Origin: Muricoccus pecuniae
GTDB taxonomy: Bacteria; Pseudomonadota; Alphaproteobacteria; Acetobacterales; Acetobacteraceae
Length of the DNA: 64,000 nucleotides
Direction: 5' to 3'
Assembly: GCF_014199205.1 (NCBI RefSeq)
Contig: NZ_JACIJD010000022.1
Coordinates: forward strand, 1 to 64,000
In this document: positions 11,084 to 20,473 of the stretch, piece after piece
How the letters are laid out: each line of letters opens with the position of its first letter
Position numbering within the stretch: position 1 is the stretch's first letter
Position numbers and translations under genes: made by a program
Notes under the pieces: generated by a model
The model's database searches: none
The model's input: only the letters and a program-made list of their open reading frames with translations
Told to the model about the DNA's origin: nothing

Positions 11084-11542
11084 ATGTCCTCCCCCCTCAC
11101 GATCGCCGTCGGCGCGGACCACGCCGGCCTCGCGCTCAAGGCCACCCTCCGCCAGGCGCTGGAGGCGGCCGGCCATTCCGTCCTCGACATGGGCACCCAT
11201 GGGACGGAGAGCGTGGACTACCCCGATTTCGGCCAGGCCGTGGCCGAGGCCGTCCATGCCGGCCGGGCGCGCTTCGGCGTCCTCGTCTGCGGCACGGGCA
11301 TCGGCATCTCCATCGCGGCCAACCGGCTGCCCGGCATCCGCTGCGCCCTGGTGCACGACGTCACGGGCGCACGCCTTTCGCGCGAGCACAACGATGCCAA
11401 TGTGATCGCCTTCGGGGCCCGCATGACCGGCCCGGAACCGGCGCTCGAGGCCCTGCAGGCCTTCCTCGCCACCCCCTATGCCGGCGGCCGCCATGACCGC
11501 CGGGTCCTGAAGCTCTCGCCGGACTGGACCCGTACCCCATGA
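11084..11542 (+). CDS. rpiB: Ribose-5-phosphate isomerase B
   Basis: Interconverts ribose-5-phosphate and ribulose-5-phosphate in the pentose phosphate pathway. The 152-residue protein has the RpiB/LacAB pattern: GADHAG at the N-terminus, the active-site Cys69 in [16 protein letters not shown], and the [15 protein letters not shown] block near 116. The ATG at 11084 matches the family start. Its stop overlaps the glyA start as ATGA, so the two are translationally coupled, an arrangement common in alphaproteobacteria. Confidence 0.95.
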   Translation: MSSPLTIAVGADHAGLALKATLRQALEAAGHSVLDMGTHGTESVDYPDFGQAVAEAVHAGRARFGVLVCGTGIGISIAANRLPGIRCALVHDVTGARLSREHNDANVIAFGARMTGPEPALEALQAFLATPYAGGRHDRRVLKLSPDWTRTP

Positions 11543-12843
11543 ACGATCTCCTCCCCGCCGCCAGCACCGACCGCTTCTTCAACGCACCCCTCGCCGAGGT
11601 CGATCCCGAGATCGCGGACGTCCTCTCCCGCGAGCTGGTGCGCCAGCAGGACGGGATCGAGCTGATCGCCTCCGAGAACATCGTCTCCCGCGCCGTGCTG
11701 GAGGCGCAGGGCTCGGTGCTGACGAACAAGTACGCCGAGGGCCTGCCGGGCAAGCGCTACTACGGCGGCTGCGAGGTGGTGGACGTCGCCGAGACGCTGG
11801 CGATCGAGCGCGCGAAGAAGCTGTTCGGCTGCGGCTACGCCAACGTCCAGCCCCATTCGGGCGCCCAGGCCAATGCGGCCGTCTTCTTCGCCCTGCTCCA
11901 GCCCGGCGACACCTTCATGGGCCTCGATCTCGCGGCCGGCGGGCACCTCTCCCACGGCTCGCCCGTCAACCTCTCGGGCAAGTGGTTCAAGGTCGCGCCC
12001 TATACCGTGCGGCAGGAGGACCAGCGGATCGACATGGACGAGGTCGCGCGCATCGCCCGCGAGTCCCGCCCGAAGCTGATCCTGGCTGGCGGCTCGGCCT
12101 ATGCCCGCGAGTGGGACTTCCCCCGCTTCCGCGAGATCGCGGACGAGGTGGGCGCCCTCTTCATGGTGGACATCGCCCATTTCGCGGGGCTGGTCGCCGG
12201 CGGCGCGCACTCCTCGCCCTTCCCCCACGCCCATGTGGTGACCACCACCACCCACAAGACGCTGCGCGGGCCGCGCGGCGGCATGATCCTCACGAATGAC
12301 GAGGCGCTGGCGAAGAAGCTCAACTCGGCCGTCTTCCCCGGCACCCAGGGCGGGCCGCTGATGCATGTCATCGCCGCCAAGGCGGTGGCCTTCGGCGAGG
12401 CGCTGCGGCCGGAGTTCCGCTCCTACGCCCGCGCCGTGGTGGACAATGCGCGAGCGCTCGCCGACGAGCTGCGGGAGGGGGGCTTCGGCCTCGTCACCGG
12501 CGGCACGGACAATCACCTCGTGCTGGTGGACCTCCGCCCGAAGAACCTGACGGGTAAGGCCGCCGAGGCCGCGCTGGGCCGCGCGCACCTCACGGTGAAC
12601 AAGAACGCCATCCCCTTCGACCCCGAGAAGCCCTTCGTCACCTCCGGCGTGCGGCTGGGCTCGCCGGCCGCCACCTCCCGCGGATTCGGGGAGGCGGAGT
12701 TCCGCGAGGTGGGCCGCCTGATCGGGCAGGTGCTGGACGGCCTCTCCCGCTCCAACTCGCCCGAGGGCAACGGGGCGGCTGAAAAGGCGGCGGGGGATGC
12801 GGTTCACGCCCTCTGCGCCCGCTTCCCCATCTACCGGGGCTAG
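11539..12843 (+). CDS. glyA: Serine hydroxymethyltransferase
   Basis: PLP enzyme that interconverts serine and glycine and charges tetrahydrofolate with a one-carbon unit. The ~434 residues include [19 protein letters not shown] near the start, the cofactor-binding YYGGCE and [11 protein letters not shown] segments, and Lys240 in [14 protein letters not shown], which binds PLP. Its start overlaps rpiB, and nrdR follows 14 bases downstream, so it heads the one-carbon/riboflavin gene run. Confidence 0.97.
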   Translation: MNDLLPAASTDRFFNAPLAEVDPEIADVLSRELVRQQDGIELIASENIVSRAVLEAQGSVLTNKYAEGLPGKRYYGGCEVVDVAETLAIERAKKLFGCGYANVQPHSGAQANAAVFFALLQPGDTFMGLDLAAGGHLSHGSPVNLSGKWFKVAPYTVRQEDQRIDMDEVARIARESRPKLILAGGSAYAREWDFPRFREIADEVGALFMVDIAHFAGLVAGGAHSSPFPHAHVVTTTTHKTLRGPRGGMILTNDEALAKKLNSAVFPGTQGGPLMHVIAAKAVAFGEALRPEFRSYARAVVDNARALADELREGGFGLVTGGTDNHLVLVDLRPKNLTGKAAEAALGRAHLTVNKNAIPFDPEKPFVTSGVRLGSPAATSRGFGEAEFREVGRLIGQVLDGLSRSNSPEGNGAAEKAAGDAVHALCARFPIYRG

Positions 12844-12857
12844 TCTAAGCCCGCCGG

Positions 12858-13310
12858 ATGCGCTGCCCCTTCTGCCAGTCCGAGGACACGCAGGTGAAGG
12901 ACAGCCGTCCGGCGGAGGACGGCTCGGCGATCCGTCGCCGCCGTTCCTGCAACGCCTGCGGTGCCCGCTTCACCACCTTCGAGCGGGCGCAGCTGCGCGA
13001 GCTGACCGTGGTGAAGAGCGACGGCCGCCGCGTCGCCTTCGACCGTGAGAAGCTCGCCCGCTCCATCCGCGTCGCGCTGCGCAAGCGGCCGGTGGACGAG
13101 GAGAAGGTGGAGCGCATCGTCACCGGCATCCAGCGCCGCCTGGAGTCGGAGGGCGCGGAGGAGCTGACCTCCAAGGCCATCGGCCAGCGCGTGATGGAGG
13201 TGCTGCGGGAGCTCGACCCCGTGGCCTATGTGCGCTTCGCCAGCGTCTACCAGAACTTCCGCGACGCCGAGGACTTCAACGCCTTCCTCGGATCGCTCGA
13301 CAACAGCTGA
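12858..13310 (+). CDS. nrdR: Transcriptional repressor of ribonucleotide reductase genes
   Basis: Zinc-ribbon plus ATP-cone repressor that binds NrdR boxes upstream of ribonucleotide reductase genes. Cys3, Cys6, Cys31 and Cys34 form the zinc ribbon. The ATP-cone follows from about residue 49 ([20 protein letters not shown]). The 150-residue length is standard. The position between glyA and ribD is the usual alphaproteobacterial arrangement. Confidence 0.96.
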   Translation: MRCPFCQSEDTQVKDSRPAEDGSAIRRRRSCNACGARFTTFERAQLRELTVVKSDGRRVAFDREKLARSIRVALRKRPVDEEKVERIVTGIQRRLESEGAEELTSKAIGQRVMEVLRELDPVAYVRFASVYQNFRDAEDFNAFLGSLDNS

Positions 13311-13316
13311 TCCCGC

Positions 13317-14468
13317 GTGCCCTGGACAAGCGGGGAGGCCGCGCGCAAACCGCCCGCCGTGTCGGATCTAGAGCATATGCGGGCGGCCCTCGCCCTCGCG
13401 GCGCGGGGGCTGGGGAACACCTGGCCCAACCCCTCCGTCGGCTGCGTCATCGTGCGGGACGGGCGGGTGGTCGGGCGCGGCCATACCCGCCCGGGTGGCC
13501 GCCCCCATGCCGAGACCGAGGCCCTGCGCGCGGCGGGGGAGGCGGCCCGCGGCGCCACGGCCTATGTCACCCTCGAGCCCTGCTGCCACTGGGGACGCAC
13601 CCCGCCCTGCACGGACGCGCTGATCGCGGCCGGCGTCTCGCGGGTTGTGGTCGCCCTGCGCGACCCCGACCCCCGGGTGGACGGGGTAGGGCTCCAGCGC
13701 CTCCGGGACGCCGGCATCGAGGTCGAGACGGGTCTGCTGGAAACGGAGGCGCGGGCGGTCAGTGCCGGCTTCGTGAAGCGGCTGGCGCGCGGGCTGCCGA
13801 TGGTGACGCTGAAGCTCGCCACCACCCTCGACGGCCGCATCGCGACCCGGACGGGGGAGAGCCAGTGGATCACCGGGCCGGAGGCGCGGCGGCTCGCCCA
13901 CGCCCTCCGTGGCTGCCACGACGCGGTGATGGCCGGCAGCGGCACCCTCCTCGCCGACGACCCCGAGCTGACCTGCCGCCTGCCCGGCTACGCCCCCGTG
14001 CCGACCGTGCGCGTGATCGCGGACGCCCGGCTCCGCACCCCCCTGGGCGCCCGGCTCTTCTCCGCCGCGGCCCCGGCCTGGATCGCCACCGCGCCGGGCC
14101 ATGACCCCGCTGCCCTGGCGGCGCTGGAGGCGCGGGGCGCCGAGTTCCTCGATGTCCCTCCCGCGCCCGACGGGGGGCTGGAGCCGGAGGCGCTGCTGCG
14201 CGCCCTCGCCACCAGGGGGATCACCCGGCTGATGGTGGAGGGCGGGGCGATGCTCGCCGCCTCCCTTCTCCGCGCCGGGCTGGTGGACCGGCTCGCCCTC
14301 TTCACCGCCCCCGCGCTGATGGGCGGGGACGGGCTTTCGGGCCTCGCCTCCCTCGGCGTGGACGGGCTCGCCGGGATGCCGCGGCTCCGCGTCACCGGGC
14401 AGCGGCCGGCGGGGGATTGCTGGCTGGTGGAGGGCGACTTCCTTCCAGCCCCGGCCCCGCCGGGCTGA
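13317..14468 (+). CDS. ribD: Bifunctional riboflavin deaminase/reductase
   Basis: Performs the deamination and side-chain reduction steps of riboflavin synthesis. The N-terminal deaminase has HAETEAL and LEPCCHWGRTPPCTDAL, which supply the zinc ligands and catalytic Glu. The C-terminal reductase begins near residue 160 (MVTLKLATTLDGRIAT) and includes the VEGGA nucleotide-binding motif. The start is uncertain: GTG 13317 follows the nrdR stop by six bases, while GTG 13359 gives a shorter, more typical N-terminus. Neither has a strong ribosome-binding site. Confidence 0.94.
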   Translation: MPWTSGEAARKPPAVSDLEHMRAALALAARGLGNTWPNPSVGCVIVRDGRVVGRGHTRPGGRPHAETEALRAAGEAARGATAYVTLEPCCHWGRTPPCTDALIAAGVSRVVVALRDPDPRVDGVGLQRLRDAGIEVETGLLETEARAVSAGFVKRLARGLPMVTLKLATTLDGRIATRTGESQWITGPEARRLAHALRGCHDAVMAGSGTLLADDPELTCRLPGYAPVPTVRVIADARLRTPLGARLFSAAAPAWIATAPGHDPAALAALEARGAEFLDVPPAPDGGLEPEALLRALATRGITRLMVEGGAMLAASLLRAGLVDRLALFTAPALMGGDGLSGLASLGVDGLAGMPRLRVTGQRPAGDCWLVEGDFLPAPAPPG

Positions 14469-14546
14469 CCCGCGCGGCCGCCCCCTTGTCACGGGGCGTC
14501 CCGCGCGCCAATCCCCTCTCCGCACCCGCCATCCGCCCACCCTCTG

Positions 14547-15179
14547 ATGGGAACAGCCCCCGTGTTCACCGGAATCGTCACCGCCATCGGCACGATCCGC
14601 CGCCTGACCCCGATCGGGTCGGGGCGGGACATGCGCGTGAGCATCGCCACCCCGCCGGGCTGGCTCGGCGGCGTGGCGATCGGCGCCTCCATCTGCTGCT
14701 CCGGCTGCTGCCTCACCGTCGTCTCGCTGGACGGGGACGCGTTCGAGGTGGAGATCTCGGCCGAGAGCCTCTCCCGCACCACCCTGGGCACCTGGGTGGA
14801 AGGCGCGCGCATCAACCTGGAGCGCTCCCTCCGCATGGGGGACGAGATGGGCGGCCACGTCGTCTCCGGCCATGTGGACGGGGTGGCGGAGGTGGTCTCC
14901 GTCACGCCCGAGAACGGCTCGAACCGCTTCACCTTCCGCCTCCCGCCGGGCCTCGCCCGCTTCGTGGCGGAGAAGGGGAGCATCACGATCGACGGCGTGT
15001 CCCTCACCGTGAACCAGGTTGGGGGGAACGCGGTGGAGGGGGATACCTTCGGGGTGAACCTCATCCCCCACACCACGGAGGTGACGGCGCTCGGGGCGCT
15101 GGCCCCGGGCGCGCGGGTGAACATCGAGATCGACATGCTGGCGCGCTACGTCGCCCGCCTGAGGGAGTTCAGCGCATGA
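14547..15179 (+). CDS. ribE: Riboflavin synthase alpha chain
   Basis: Dismutates two 6,7-dimethyl-8-ribityllumazine molecules to riboflavin. It has two lumazine-binding repeats, the first starting FTGIVTAIG and containing GCCLTVV, the second containing GHVDGVAEV and ITIDGVSLTVN. The family normally begins MFTGIV, so the GTG at 14562 is a serious alternative to the ATG at 14547, which adds five residues. The stop overlaps the next start as ATGA. Confidence 0.95.
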   Translation: MGTAPVFTGIVTAIGTIRRLTPIGSGRDMRVSIATPPGWLGGVAIGASICCSGCCLTVVSLDGDAFEVEISAESLSRTTLGTWVEGARINLERSLRMGDEMGGHVVSGHVDGVAEVVSVTPENGSNRFTFRLPPGLARFVAEKGSITIDGVSLTVNQVGGNAVEGDTFGVNLIPHTTEVTALGALAPGARVNIEIDMLARYVARLREFSA

Positions 15180-16294
15180 GCGCCCAGCCGCAGGTGACGA
15201 GCTTCGCCGACTTCATCAGCCCCACCGAGGAGCTGCTGGAAGAGGCGCGGCGCGGCCGCATGTTCATCCTGGTGGACGACGAGGACCGGGAGAACGAGGG
15301 CGACCTCGTCATCCCCGCCCAGTTCGCCACCCCCGATGCCGTGAACTTCATGGCCCGCCACGCCCGCGGCCTGATCTGCCTGGCGATGACGCGGCACCGG
15401 GTGGAGCAGCTCGGCCTGCCGCTGATGGCGCAGAGCAACGGCACCCGCCACCAGACCGCCTTCACCGTCTCCATCGAGGCGCGGGACGGGGTGACGACGG
15501 GCATCTCCGCCGCCGACCGCGCCCGCACCGTGGCGGTCGCCATCAATCCCGAGCTGGGGCGCGAGCACATCGTCACCCCCGGCCATGTCTTCCCACTGGT
15601 GGCGCGGGAGGGCGGCACGCTGGTGCGCGCCGGGCATACCGAGGCTGCGGTGGACTTCGCCCGGCTGGCCGGCCTCAACCCCTCCGGCGTGATCTGCGAG
15701 ATCATGAATGAGGACGGGAGCATGGCGCGGATGCCCGACCTCGTCGCCTTCGCCCAGCACCACAACCTCAAGCTCGGCACCATCGCCGACCTCATCGCCC
15801 ATCGCCGCCGGACCGAGCGGCTGGTGCGGCGCGTGGAGGAGGGAATGATGGAGGACGCGCCGGGCGGCCCCTGGCGGGTCGTGATCTATGCCAACACGCT
15901 CGAATACGGGGAGCACGTCGCCCTGGTCCGCGGCGACCTCTCCCGCCCCGGGCCGGTCCCCGTGCGCGTGCACGCCGTGAACCTCCTGGCCGACATCACC
16001 GGCCGCAACGGGCCGCAGGACCTGCACCAGGCGATGGAGCATATCGGGCGCGAGGGCCGCGGCGTCGTCGTCCTCATCCGCGACGTGAAGCCGGACGCGC
16101 TGTCCGAGCGGGTGCGCGCCGGCCGCGAGAAGCGCGCCCCGGAGCTGCGGGACTACGGCATCGGCGCCCAGATCCTCGCGGATCTCGGCGTGCGGGAGAT
16201 GATCCTCCTCTCCAACCACCCCCGCCCCGTGGTCGGCCTCGAAGGCTACGGCCTGACCATCACCGACATCCGCCCGATCGGAGCCGCCTCTTGA
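15176..16294 (+). CDS. ribB: DHBP synthase fused to a degenerate GTP cyclohydrolase II domain (RibBX type)
   Basis: The N-terminal ~205 residues are a complete 3,4-dihydroxy-2-butanone-4-phosphate synthase: DDEDRENEGDLV carries the acidic Mg ligands, and RAGHTEAAVDF and the LICLAMT segment are intact. Residues ~215-372 align in order with GTP cyclohydrolase II, but the zinc-binding Cys pattern is missing (the region reads HAVNLLADITGRNG) and the RQEGRGIGL loop is replaced by IRDVKPD. Only the late DYGIGAQIL and GLEGYGLTI blocks remain. This matches the RibBX variants known from Proteobacteria, which lack cyclohydrolase activity, so a separate ribA is expected elsewhere. It overlaps both ribE and ribH. 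Confidence 0.93.
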   Translation: MSAQPQVTSFADFISPTEELLEEARRGRMFILVDDEDRENEGDLVIPAQFATPDAVNFMARHARGLICLAMTRHRVEQLGLPLMAQSNGTRHQTAFTVSIEARDGVTTGISAADRARTVAVAINPELGREHIVTPGHVFPLVAREGGTLVRAGHTEAAVDFARLAGLNPSGVICEIMNEDGSMARMPDLVAFAQHHNLKLGTIADLIAHRRRTERLVRRVEEGMMEDAPGGPWRVVIYANTLEYGEHVALVRGDLSRPGPVPVRVHAVNLLADITGRNGPQDLHQAMEHIGREGRGVVVLIRDVKPDALSERVRAGREKRAPELRDYGIGAQILADLGVREMILLSNHPRPVVGLEGYGLTITDIRPIGAAS

Positions 16295-16776
16295 GCACCG
16301 CCGACGCCCCCCTCCGCGCACCCCCCGAGCTGGAAGGCCCGGCCCCGCGTGTCCTCGTCATCCAGGCGCCCTACTACGCCGACGTGGTCGGCGGCATGGT
16401 GGACGGCGCCCTCGCCGTGCTGGCCGGGATCGGCGCGGAGGCCGAGGTGGTGGAGGTCGCCGGCGCCTTCGAGCTGCCCGCCGCCCTTCGCATGGCCGTC
16501 CGCAGCGGGCGCTACGACGGCTATCTCCTCTTCGGCTGCGTGGTGAAGGGCGAGACGGACCATTACGACCATATCTGCCGGGAGGCCTGCCGGGGGGTGA
16601 TGGACATCTCCGTGGAGACGGCGGCGCCCATCGGCTTCGGGCTGCTCACCGTCCACACGATCCAGCAGGCCATCGCCCGCTCATCGGCGGACCGGCACAA
16701 CAAGGGGGTGGAGGCGGCCAACGCCATGATCGGGCAGATCGCCCTCGCCCGACGCCTCGCGGAGACCGTCGCATGA
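16291..16776 (+). CDS. ribH: 6,7-dimethyl-8-ribityllumazine synthase
   Basis: Condenses the ribityl pyrimidine with dihydroxybutanone phosphate. The 161-residue protein has GAFELPAALRMA near 58-69 and KGETDHYDHI with the catalytic His91. It starts with TTG inside the previous stop (TTGA), and its own stop overlaps nusB. The late HNKG motif (GVLTV-type block here reads FGLLTVHT) follows the family. Confidence 0.95.
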   Translation: MSTADAPLRAPPELEGPAPRVLVIQAPYYADVVGGMVDGALAVLAGIGAEAEVVEVAGAFELPAALRMAVRSGRYDGYLLFGCVVKGETDHYDHICREACRGVMDISVETAAPIGFGLLTVHTIQQAIARSSADRHNKGVEAANAMIGQIALARRLAETVA

Positions 16777-17282
16777 GCCAGGGCCCGAAGCGCAACCCCC
16801 GCCCCAATGCCGGCCGCCCCCGTACGGGCGCGCGGGTGGCCGCCGTGCAGGCCCTCTTCCAGTCCGAGGCGGGCGGGGAGAGCGCGGAGACGGTGATCGA
16901 CCAGTTCGTGCGCCACCGCATCGGGACGCTGGGCAGCGATGCCGGCTTCGAGGACGGGCGCGTGCCGCAGGCCGACGTGCCGCTCTTCAGCAAGATCGTG
17001 CGCGGCGCGGCGACCAACTCCGAGACGATCGACGCCGCCATCTCCGGCCACCTCTCCGGCACCTGGACGCTGGACCGGCTGGACCCCGTGCTGCGCGCCC
17101 TCCTGCGCGCCGCCGCCGCCGAGTTCTGGGACGCGGCCGATACCCCGGCCAAGGTGGTCATCAACGAGTACATGGACATCGCCCACGGCTTCTTCGACGG
17201 CGAGGAGCCCCGCTTCGCCAATGGCGTGCTCGACGCCCTGGCGCGGCAGATGCGCGGGGGCGAGTTCCAGCCGCGCGGCTGA
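16773..17282 (+). CDS. nusB: Transcription antitermination factor NusB
   Basis: RNA-binding partner of NusE/S10 in the rRNA antitermination complex. The 169-residue protein is all-helical with the typical ARVAAVQALFQSE N-terminus and the DRLDPVLRALLRAAAAEF and KVVINEYMDIAHGFF blocks. The N-terminus has an extra basic, Pro-rich segment of about 20 residues. The start overlaps ribH as ATGA. Adjacency of ribH and nusB is widespread in bacteria. Confidence 0.95.
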   Translation: MSQGPKRNPRPNAGRPRTGARVAAVQALFQSEAGGESAETVIDQFVRHRIGTLGSDAGFEDGRVPQADVPLFSKIVRGAATNSETIDAAISGHLSGTWTLDRLDPVLRALLRAAAAEFWDAADTPAKVVINEYMDIAHGFFDGEEPRFANGVLDALARQMRGGEFQPRG

Positions 17283-17286
17283 TCCG

Positions 17287-18255
17287 GTGAGCCTGCCCCC
17301 CGAATTCGCCCTCATCGCCCGCCATTTCCGCGGGCTGGCGGGGGAGGGGGCGCTCGACCTCTCCGACGACGCCGCCCTCCTCGCGCCGCCCCCGGGGCGG
17401 GAGCTGGTGCTGGCGGCCGATGCCATGGTGGAAGGGGTCCACTACCTCCCGGACGACCCGCCGGAGACGATCGGGCGCAAGCTGCTCCGGGTGAACCTCT
17501 CGGACCTCGCCGCCATGGGGGCGGAGCCGCTCGCCTATCTCATGACCACGGCCCTGCCGCGCGGCACTACGCCGGGGTGGCTGGAGGGCTTCGCGGCGGG
17601 GCTGGCGGAGGACCAGCGGCTCTTCGGGCTGCATGTGCTGGGCGGGGACACGGTTTCCACCCCCGGCCCGGCCTGCCTCTCCCTCACCATCATCGGCACG
17701 GTGCCGCCGGGCTCGGCGCTGCGGCGGGGCGGGGCACGGCCGGGGGACGACCTCTGGGTTTCCGGCACGATCGGGGACGGGGCACTCGGCCTCGCCGTGC
17801 TGCAGGGGCGCCTGCCGGGCGATGCCGGGGGGCATCTCGCCCGCCGCTACCGCCTGCCCGAGCCGCGGCTCGCCCTCGGCACCGCAGTGCGCGGGCTGGC
17901 GCGGGCGGCGATGGACGTGTCGGACGGGCTGGCCCAGGATCTCGGCCACCTGCTGCGCGCCGGCGGGCTGGGGGCCGTGCTGGACCTCGCCGCCCTGCCG
18001 CTCTCCCCGGCCGCCGCCGCGGTGGTGGAGGCGGAATCGGCCTGGCTGCCCCGCCTCGCCACCGGGGGAGACGACTACGAGCTGCTCTTCGCCGCCGATC
18101 CCGCGGATGCGCCGGGCATCCTGGCCGCCGCCCGCGCCACGGGCACCCCGGCCACGCGCATCGGGCATTTCACGCCGGGGCCGCCGGAGGCCAGGGTACT
18201 GGGAACGGACGGGCAGGCGATCGACCTGCCCCGGGGGGGATGGAGCCACTTCTGA
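17287..18255 (+). CDS. thiL: Thiamine-monophosphate kinase
   Basis: Phosphorylates thiamine monophosphate to thiamine diphosphate. The ~322-residue protein has the AIR-synthase-like pattern: SDDAALL for Mg/ATP, DAMVEGVHY, NLSDLAAMGAEP, and the later MDVSDGLAQDL. The GTG start at 17287 lies four bases after the nusB stop and gives a normal ThiL N-terminus (LPPEFALIARHF). The stop overlaps the start of the next gene by one base. Confidence 0.94.
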   Translation: MSLPPEFALIARHFRGLAGEGALDLSDDAALLAPPPGRELVLAADAMVEGVHYLPDDPPETIGRKLLRVNLSDLAAMGAEPLAYLMTTALPRGTTPGWLEGFAAGLAEDQRLFGLHVLGGDTVSTPGPACLSLTIIGTVPPGSALRRGGARPGDDLWVSGTIGDGALGLAVLQGRLPGDAGGHLARRYRLPEPRLALGTAVRGLARAAMDVSDGLAQDLGHLLRAGGLGAVLDLAALPLSPAAAAVVEAESAWLPRLATGGDDYELLFAADPADAPGILAAARATGTPATRIGHFTPGPPEARVLGTDGQAIDLPRGGWSHF

Positions 18256-19445
18256 TGTCAGCGACCACAGCGGTTCCCGCCACCGGTGCCGCCATGCGCC
18301 GCAACGTCCGCCTCCTCTTCTTCTGTCAGGCGCTGATGAACTCGGCCGTCGTCGGCCAGGCCACGATGGGGGCGCTGATCGGCTACAGCCTCGTGGAGAA
18401 CAAGGCCCTCGCCACCCTTCCCATGGCGCTGCAGATGGCGGCGACCATGGCGGCCTCCATCCCCGCCGGCATGGTCTTCGCGCGGCTCGGGCGGCGGGCG
18501 GGGTTCCTGCTGGGGGCGACCGGGAGCTTTCTCGGCAGCCTCACCTTCGCCTTCGGCATCTGGGAGGCGAGCTTCCTGATCTACTGCCTCGGCGCGATCC
18601 CGGCGGGCCTGGGCTTCGGCATCGCCCAGCACTACCGCTTCGCCGCCGCCGAGGTGGCCACGCCGGACTACCGGCCCCGCGCCATCGCGCTGGTCATGGC
18701 GGGCGGCGTCATGGCCGCGGCGCTGGGGCCGGAGCTGGTGAAGCACAGCAAGGACCTCTTCGCGCCCTTTCTCTTCCTCGGCACATACCTGATCCTCGCC
18801 GTGATGCCGCTGGTCTGCATGGCGCTGCTCTCGGTCGTTGCCCTGCCGCCCGCCCCGCCGCGCGCGGCGAATGCGACGCCGGTGATGGAGATCGTGGCCC
18901 GTCCGGCCTTCCTCACCGCGGCGCTGGCGGGCGCGGTGGCCTATGGCGTGATGAACCTGCTGATGACCTCGACGCCGCTGGAGATGATGCTCTGTGGCTT
19001 CGGCGTGCCCGCGAGCGCGACCGTGATCCAGGCCCATGCCGTCTCGATGTTCGCGCCCGGCTTCGTCACGGGGCGGCTGATCGGCCGCTTCGGCACCCGG
19101 CCCGTCATCATGGCCGGGGTGGTGCTGAACGCGGCCTGCGTCGGGCTGGCGCTGATGGGCAAGGAGTTCCACCACTTCACCGCCGCGCTGGTGGCGCTCG
19201 GCCTCGGCTGGAACCTCATGTTCACCGGGGCGACCACCCTGCTCGCCGAGGCGCACAGCCCCGCCGAGCGCGTGCGCGCCCAGACGGCGAACGACTTCAT
19301 CGTCTTCGGGACCGTCGCCTGCACCGCCTTCGGCTCGGGCCTGCTGCACGCGGCCGGCGGCTGGTTCGTGCTGAACCTCCTGGTGCTGCCGGCGCTGGCC
19401 TTCGCCCTCTGGCGCGTCTCGCGCCGCCCCGCGCGCCTGGCCTGA
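18255..19445 (+). CDS. MFS transporter
   Basis: A 396-residue inner-membrane protein with about 12 hydrophobic segments. FARLGRRAG between helices 2 and 3 matches the Major Facilitator loop signature, with an echo at RLIGRFGTRP in the second half. The ATG overlaps the thiL stop, so it may be cotranscribed with thiL, but no substrate can be inferred. A drug/metabolite exporter is as likely as an importer. Confidence 0.88.
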   Translation: MSATTAVPATGAAMRRNVRLLFFCQALMNSAVVGQATMGALIGYSLVENKALATLPMALQMAATMAASIPAGMVFARLGRRAGFLLGATGSFLGSLTFAFGIWEASFLIYCLGAIPAGLGFGIAQHYRFAAAEVATPDYRPRAIALVMAGGVMAAALGPELVKHSKDLFAPFLFLGTYLILAVMPLVCMALLSVVALPPAPPRAANATPVMEIVARPAFLTAALAGAVAYGVMNLLMTSTPLEMMLCGFGVPASATVIQAHAVSMFAPGFVTGRLIGRFGTRPVIMAGVVLNAACVGLALMGKEFHHFTAALVALGLGWNLMFTGATTLLAEAHSPAERVRAQTANDFIVFGTVACTAFGSGLLHAAGGWFVLNLLVLPALAFALWRVSRRPARLA

Positions 19446-19456
19446 AGGCGCGGCTT

Positions 19457-19477
19457 CCCGCGGCCTGAAGCCGCGGG
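19457..19477. terminator. Stem-loop between convergent MFS and DUF2171 genes
   Basis: CCCGCGGC (19457-19464) and GCCGCGGG (19470-19477) form a perfect 8-bp stem around a 5-base loop. It sits in the 45-bp gap between two convergent genes, so a bidirectional terminator is likely. No T-run follows. Confidence 0.5.
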
Positions 19478-19490
19478 GCCGGGGCGGGGT

Positions 19491-19745
19491 TCAGCTTTCC
19501 TCCCGCTGCGCCTCCTGGCCGGACCGCATGAGGGCGAAGGTCTCCTCCCGCGTCGTCTGGGTCGTGACCTTGTCGTCGTCGACCATCGAGACCTGGGCGA
19601 GCGGGATGAAGTGGTGCTGGCCGTCCGGGCTGCCGCTGCGGGTGAGCTTGATCCGTCCGGCATCCAGCGTGTCGACGGTGCCGATCGGCTCGCCGTGGCA
19701 GTCCACCACGGGCATGTGCTCACGGATCAAGGTGGTGTCGACCAT
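19491..19745 (-). CDS. DUF2171 domain protein
   Basis: An 84-residue protein with the short PRC-barrel-like pattern of DUF2171: IREHMPVVDCHGEPIGTVD at the N-terminus, then IKLTRSG, HHFIPLAQV and VTTQTTREE. The ATG at 19745 has AGAGGA upstream. Its function is unknown; members of this family are often linked to stress or envelope conditions. It lies downstream of bamE on the same strand with an 85-base gap. Confidence 0.8.
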   Translation of the reverse strand: MVDTTLIREHMPVVDCHGEPIGTVDTLDAGRIKLTRSGSPDGQHHFIPLAQVSMVDDDKVTTQTTREETFALMRSGQEAQREES

Positions 19746-19830
19746 CGGCGCGTCCTCTCGCATCCCCTCATCGGATGCGGGATGAACGACCGGGCGCGGG
19801 CAGGGATGCGGGAGGGCTATCTGCCCGCCC

Positions 19831-20382
19831 TCAGGGCGCCGGGGCGCCGGCGCCGGGCGTGACGGGCTGGGTCGGGGCCGGGCCGAAGCGGCCGATATTG
19901 CCGAACAGGGCTTGCAGGACCGAGCGGTCGTTGCCCGGCACCGGCGTCGTGCGCTCGACCACGGCGACGTTGCGCATCTCCGTCTCGCCCTTCTGCTCCA
20001 CGCCCTCGACGATGCCGCGCTCGTTGAAGCGGACGACCACCACGCGCTGGTTGTCGATCCCCGGCACGCGGGCGGGGCGGAGATGGGTGGTGGCGCTGAT
20101 GTAGTACCACTCGCGCGCGTCGAAGGTGGAGGTGGCGCTGGGCGAGCCGAGCAGGGCGGAGACATCGGCCCGGCTGGAGACGCCGGGGGTGATGTCCCGC
20201 AGAAGCTCCGCATCCACCCGGTTGCCCCGCGGCTCATCCGGCGCGCCGAACAGCGCGCAGCCGCCGAGCGGCGCGGCCAGGGGCACCATGGCCAGCGCGG
20301 CGAGCAGGGCGGCGCGCCATCCGGCCACCGGGCGGGGCCGGCGGGGGGCGGACGGATTGACGGGGGAGGACATGGGGGCCAT
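19831..20382 (-). CDS. bamE: Outer membrane protein assembly factor BamE
   Basis: Small lipoprotein of the BAM complex that inserts beta-barrel proteins into the outer membrane. The N-terminal signal ends in the lipobox LGGC (Cys about residue 41), followed by the SmpA/OmlA fold: ITPGVSSRADVSALLGSP, WYYISATTHL and VVVRFNERGIVEGVE. The C-terminus is Pro/Ala-rich. The start is either ATG 20382 or ATG 20373; both leave the signal intact. It is divergent from the cytochrome bc1 chaperone gene, the common alphaproteobacterial arrangement. Confidence 0.88.
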   Translation of the reverse strand: MAPMSSPVNPSAPRRPRPVAGWRAALLAALAMVPLAAPLGGCALFGAPDEPRGNRVDAELLRDITPGVSSRADVSALLGSPSATSTFDAREWYYISATTHLRPARVPGIDNQRVVVVRFNERGIVEGVEQKGETEMRNVAVVERTTPVPGNDRSVLQALFGNIGRFGPAPTQPVTPGAGAPAP

Positions 20383-20473
20383 CTCGCGGGTTCGATTGCC
20401 ACCGCCCCGCCGCCCGGTCAACAGAGGGCGGTGCCCCGCAGGGGGAGAGGGCCGGCGTGAGGAACCGCCTCCC

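Noticed and set aside
13368-15071. A 567-codon minus-strand frame across ribD and ribE
   Set aside because: It is antisense to two well-supported riboflavin genes and His/Gly/Arg-rich.
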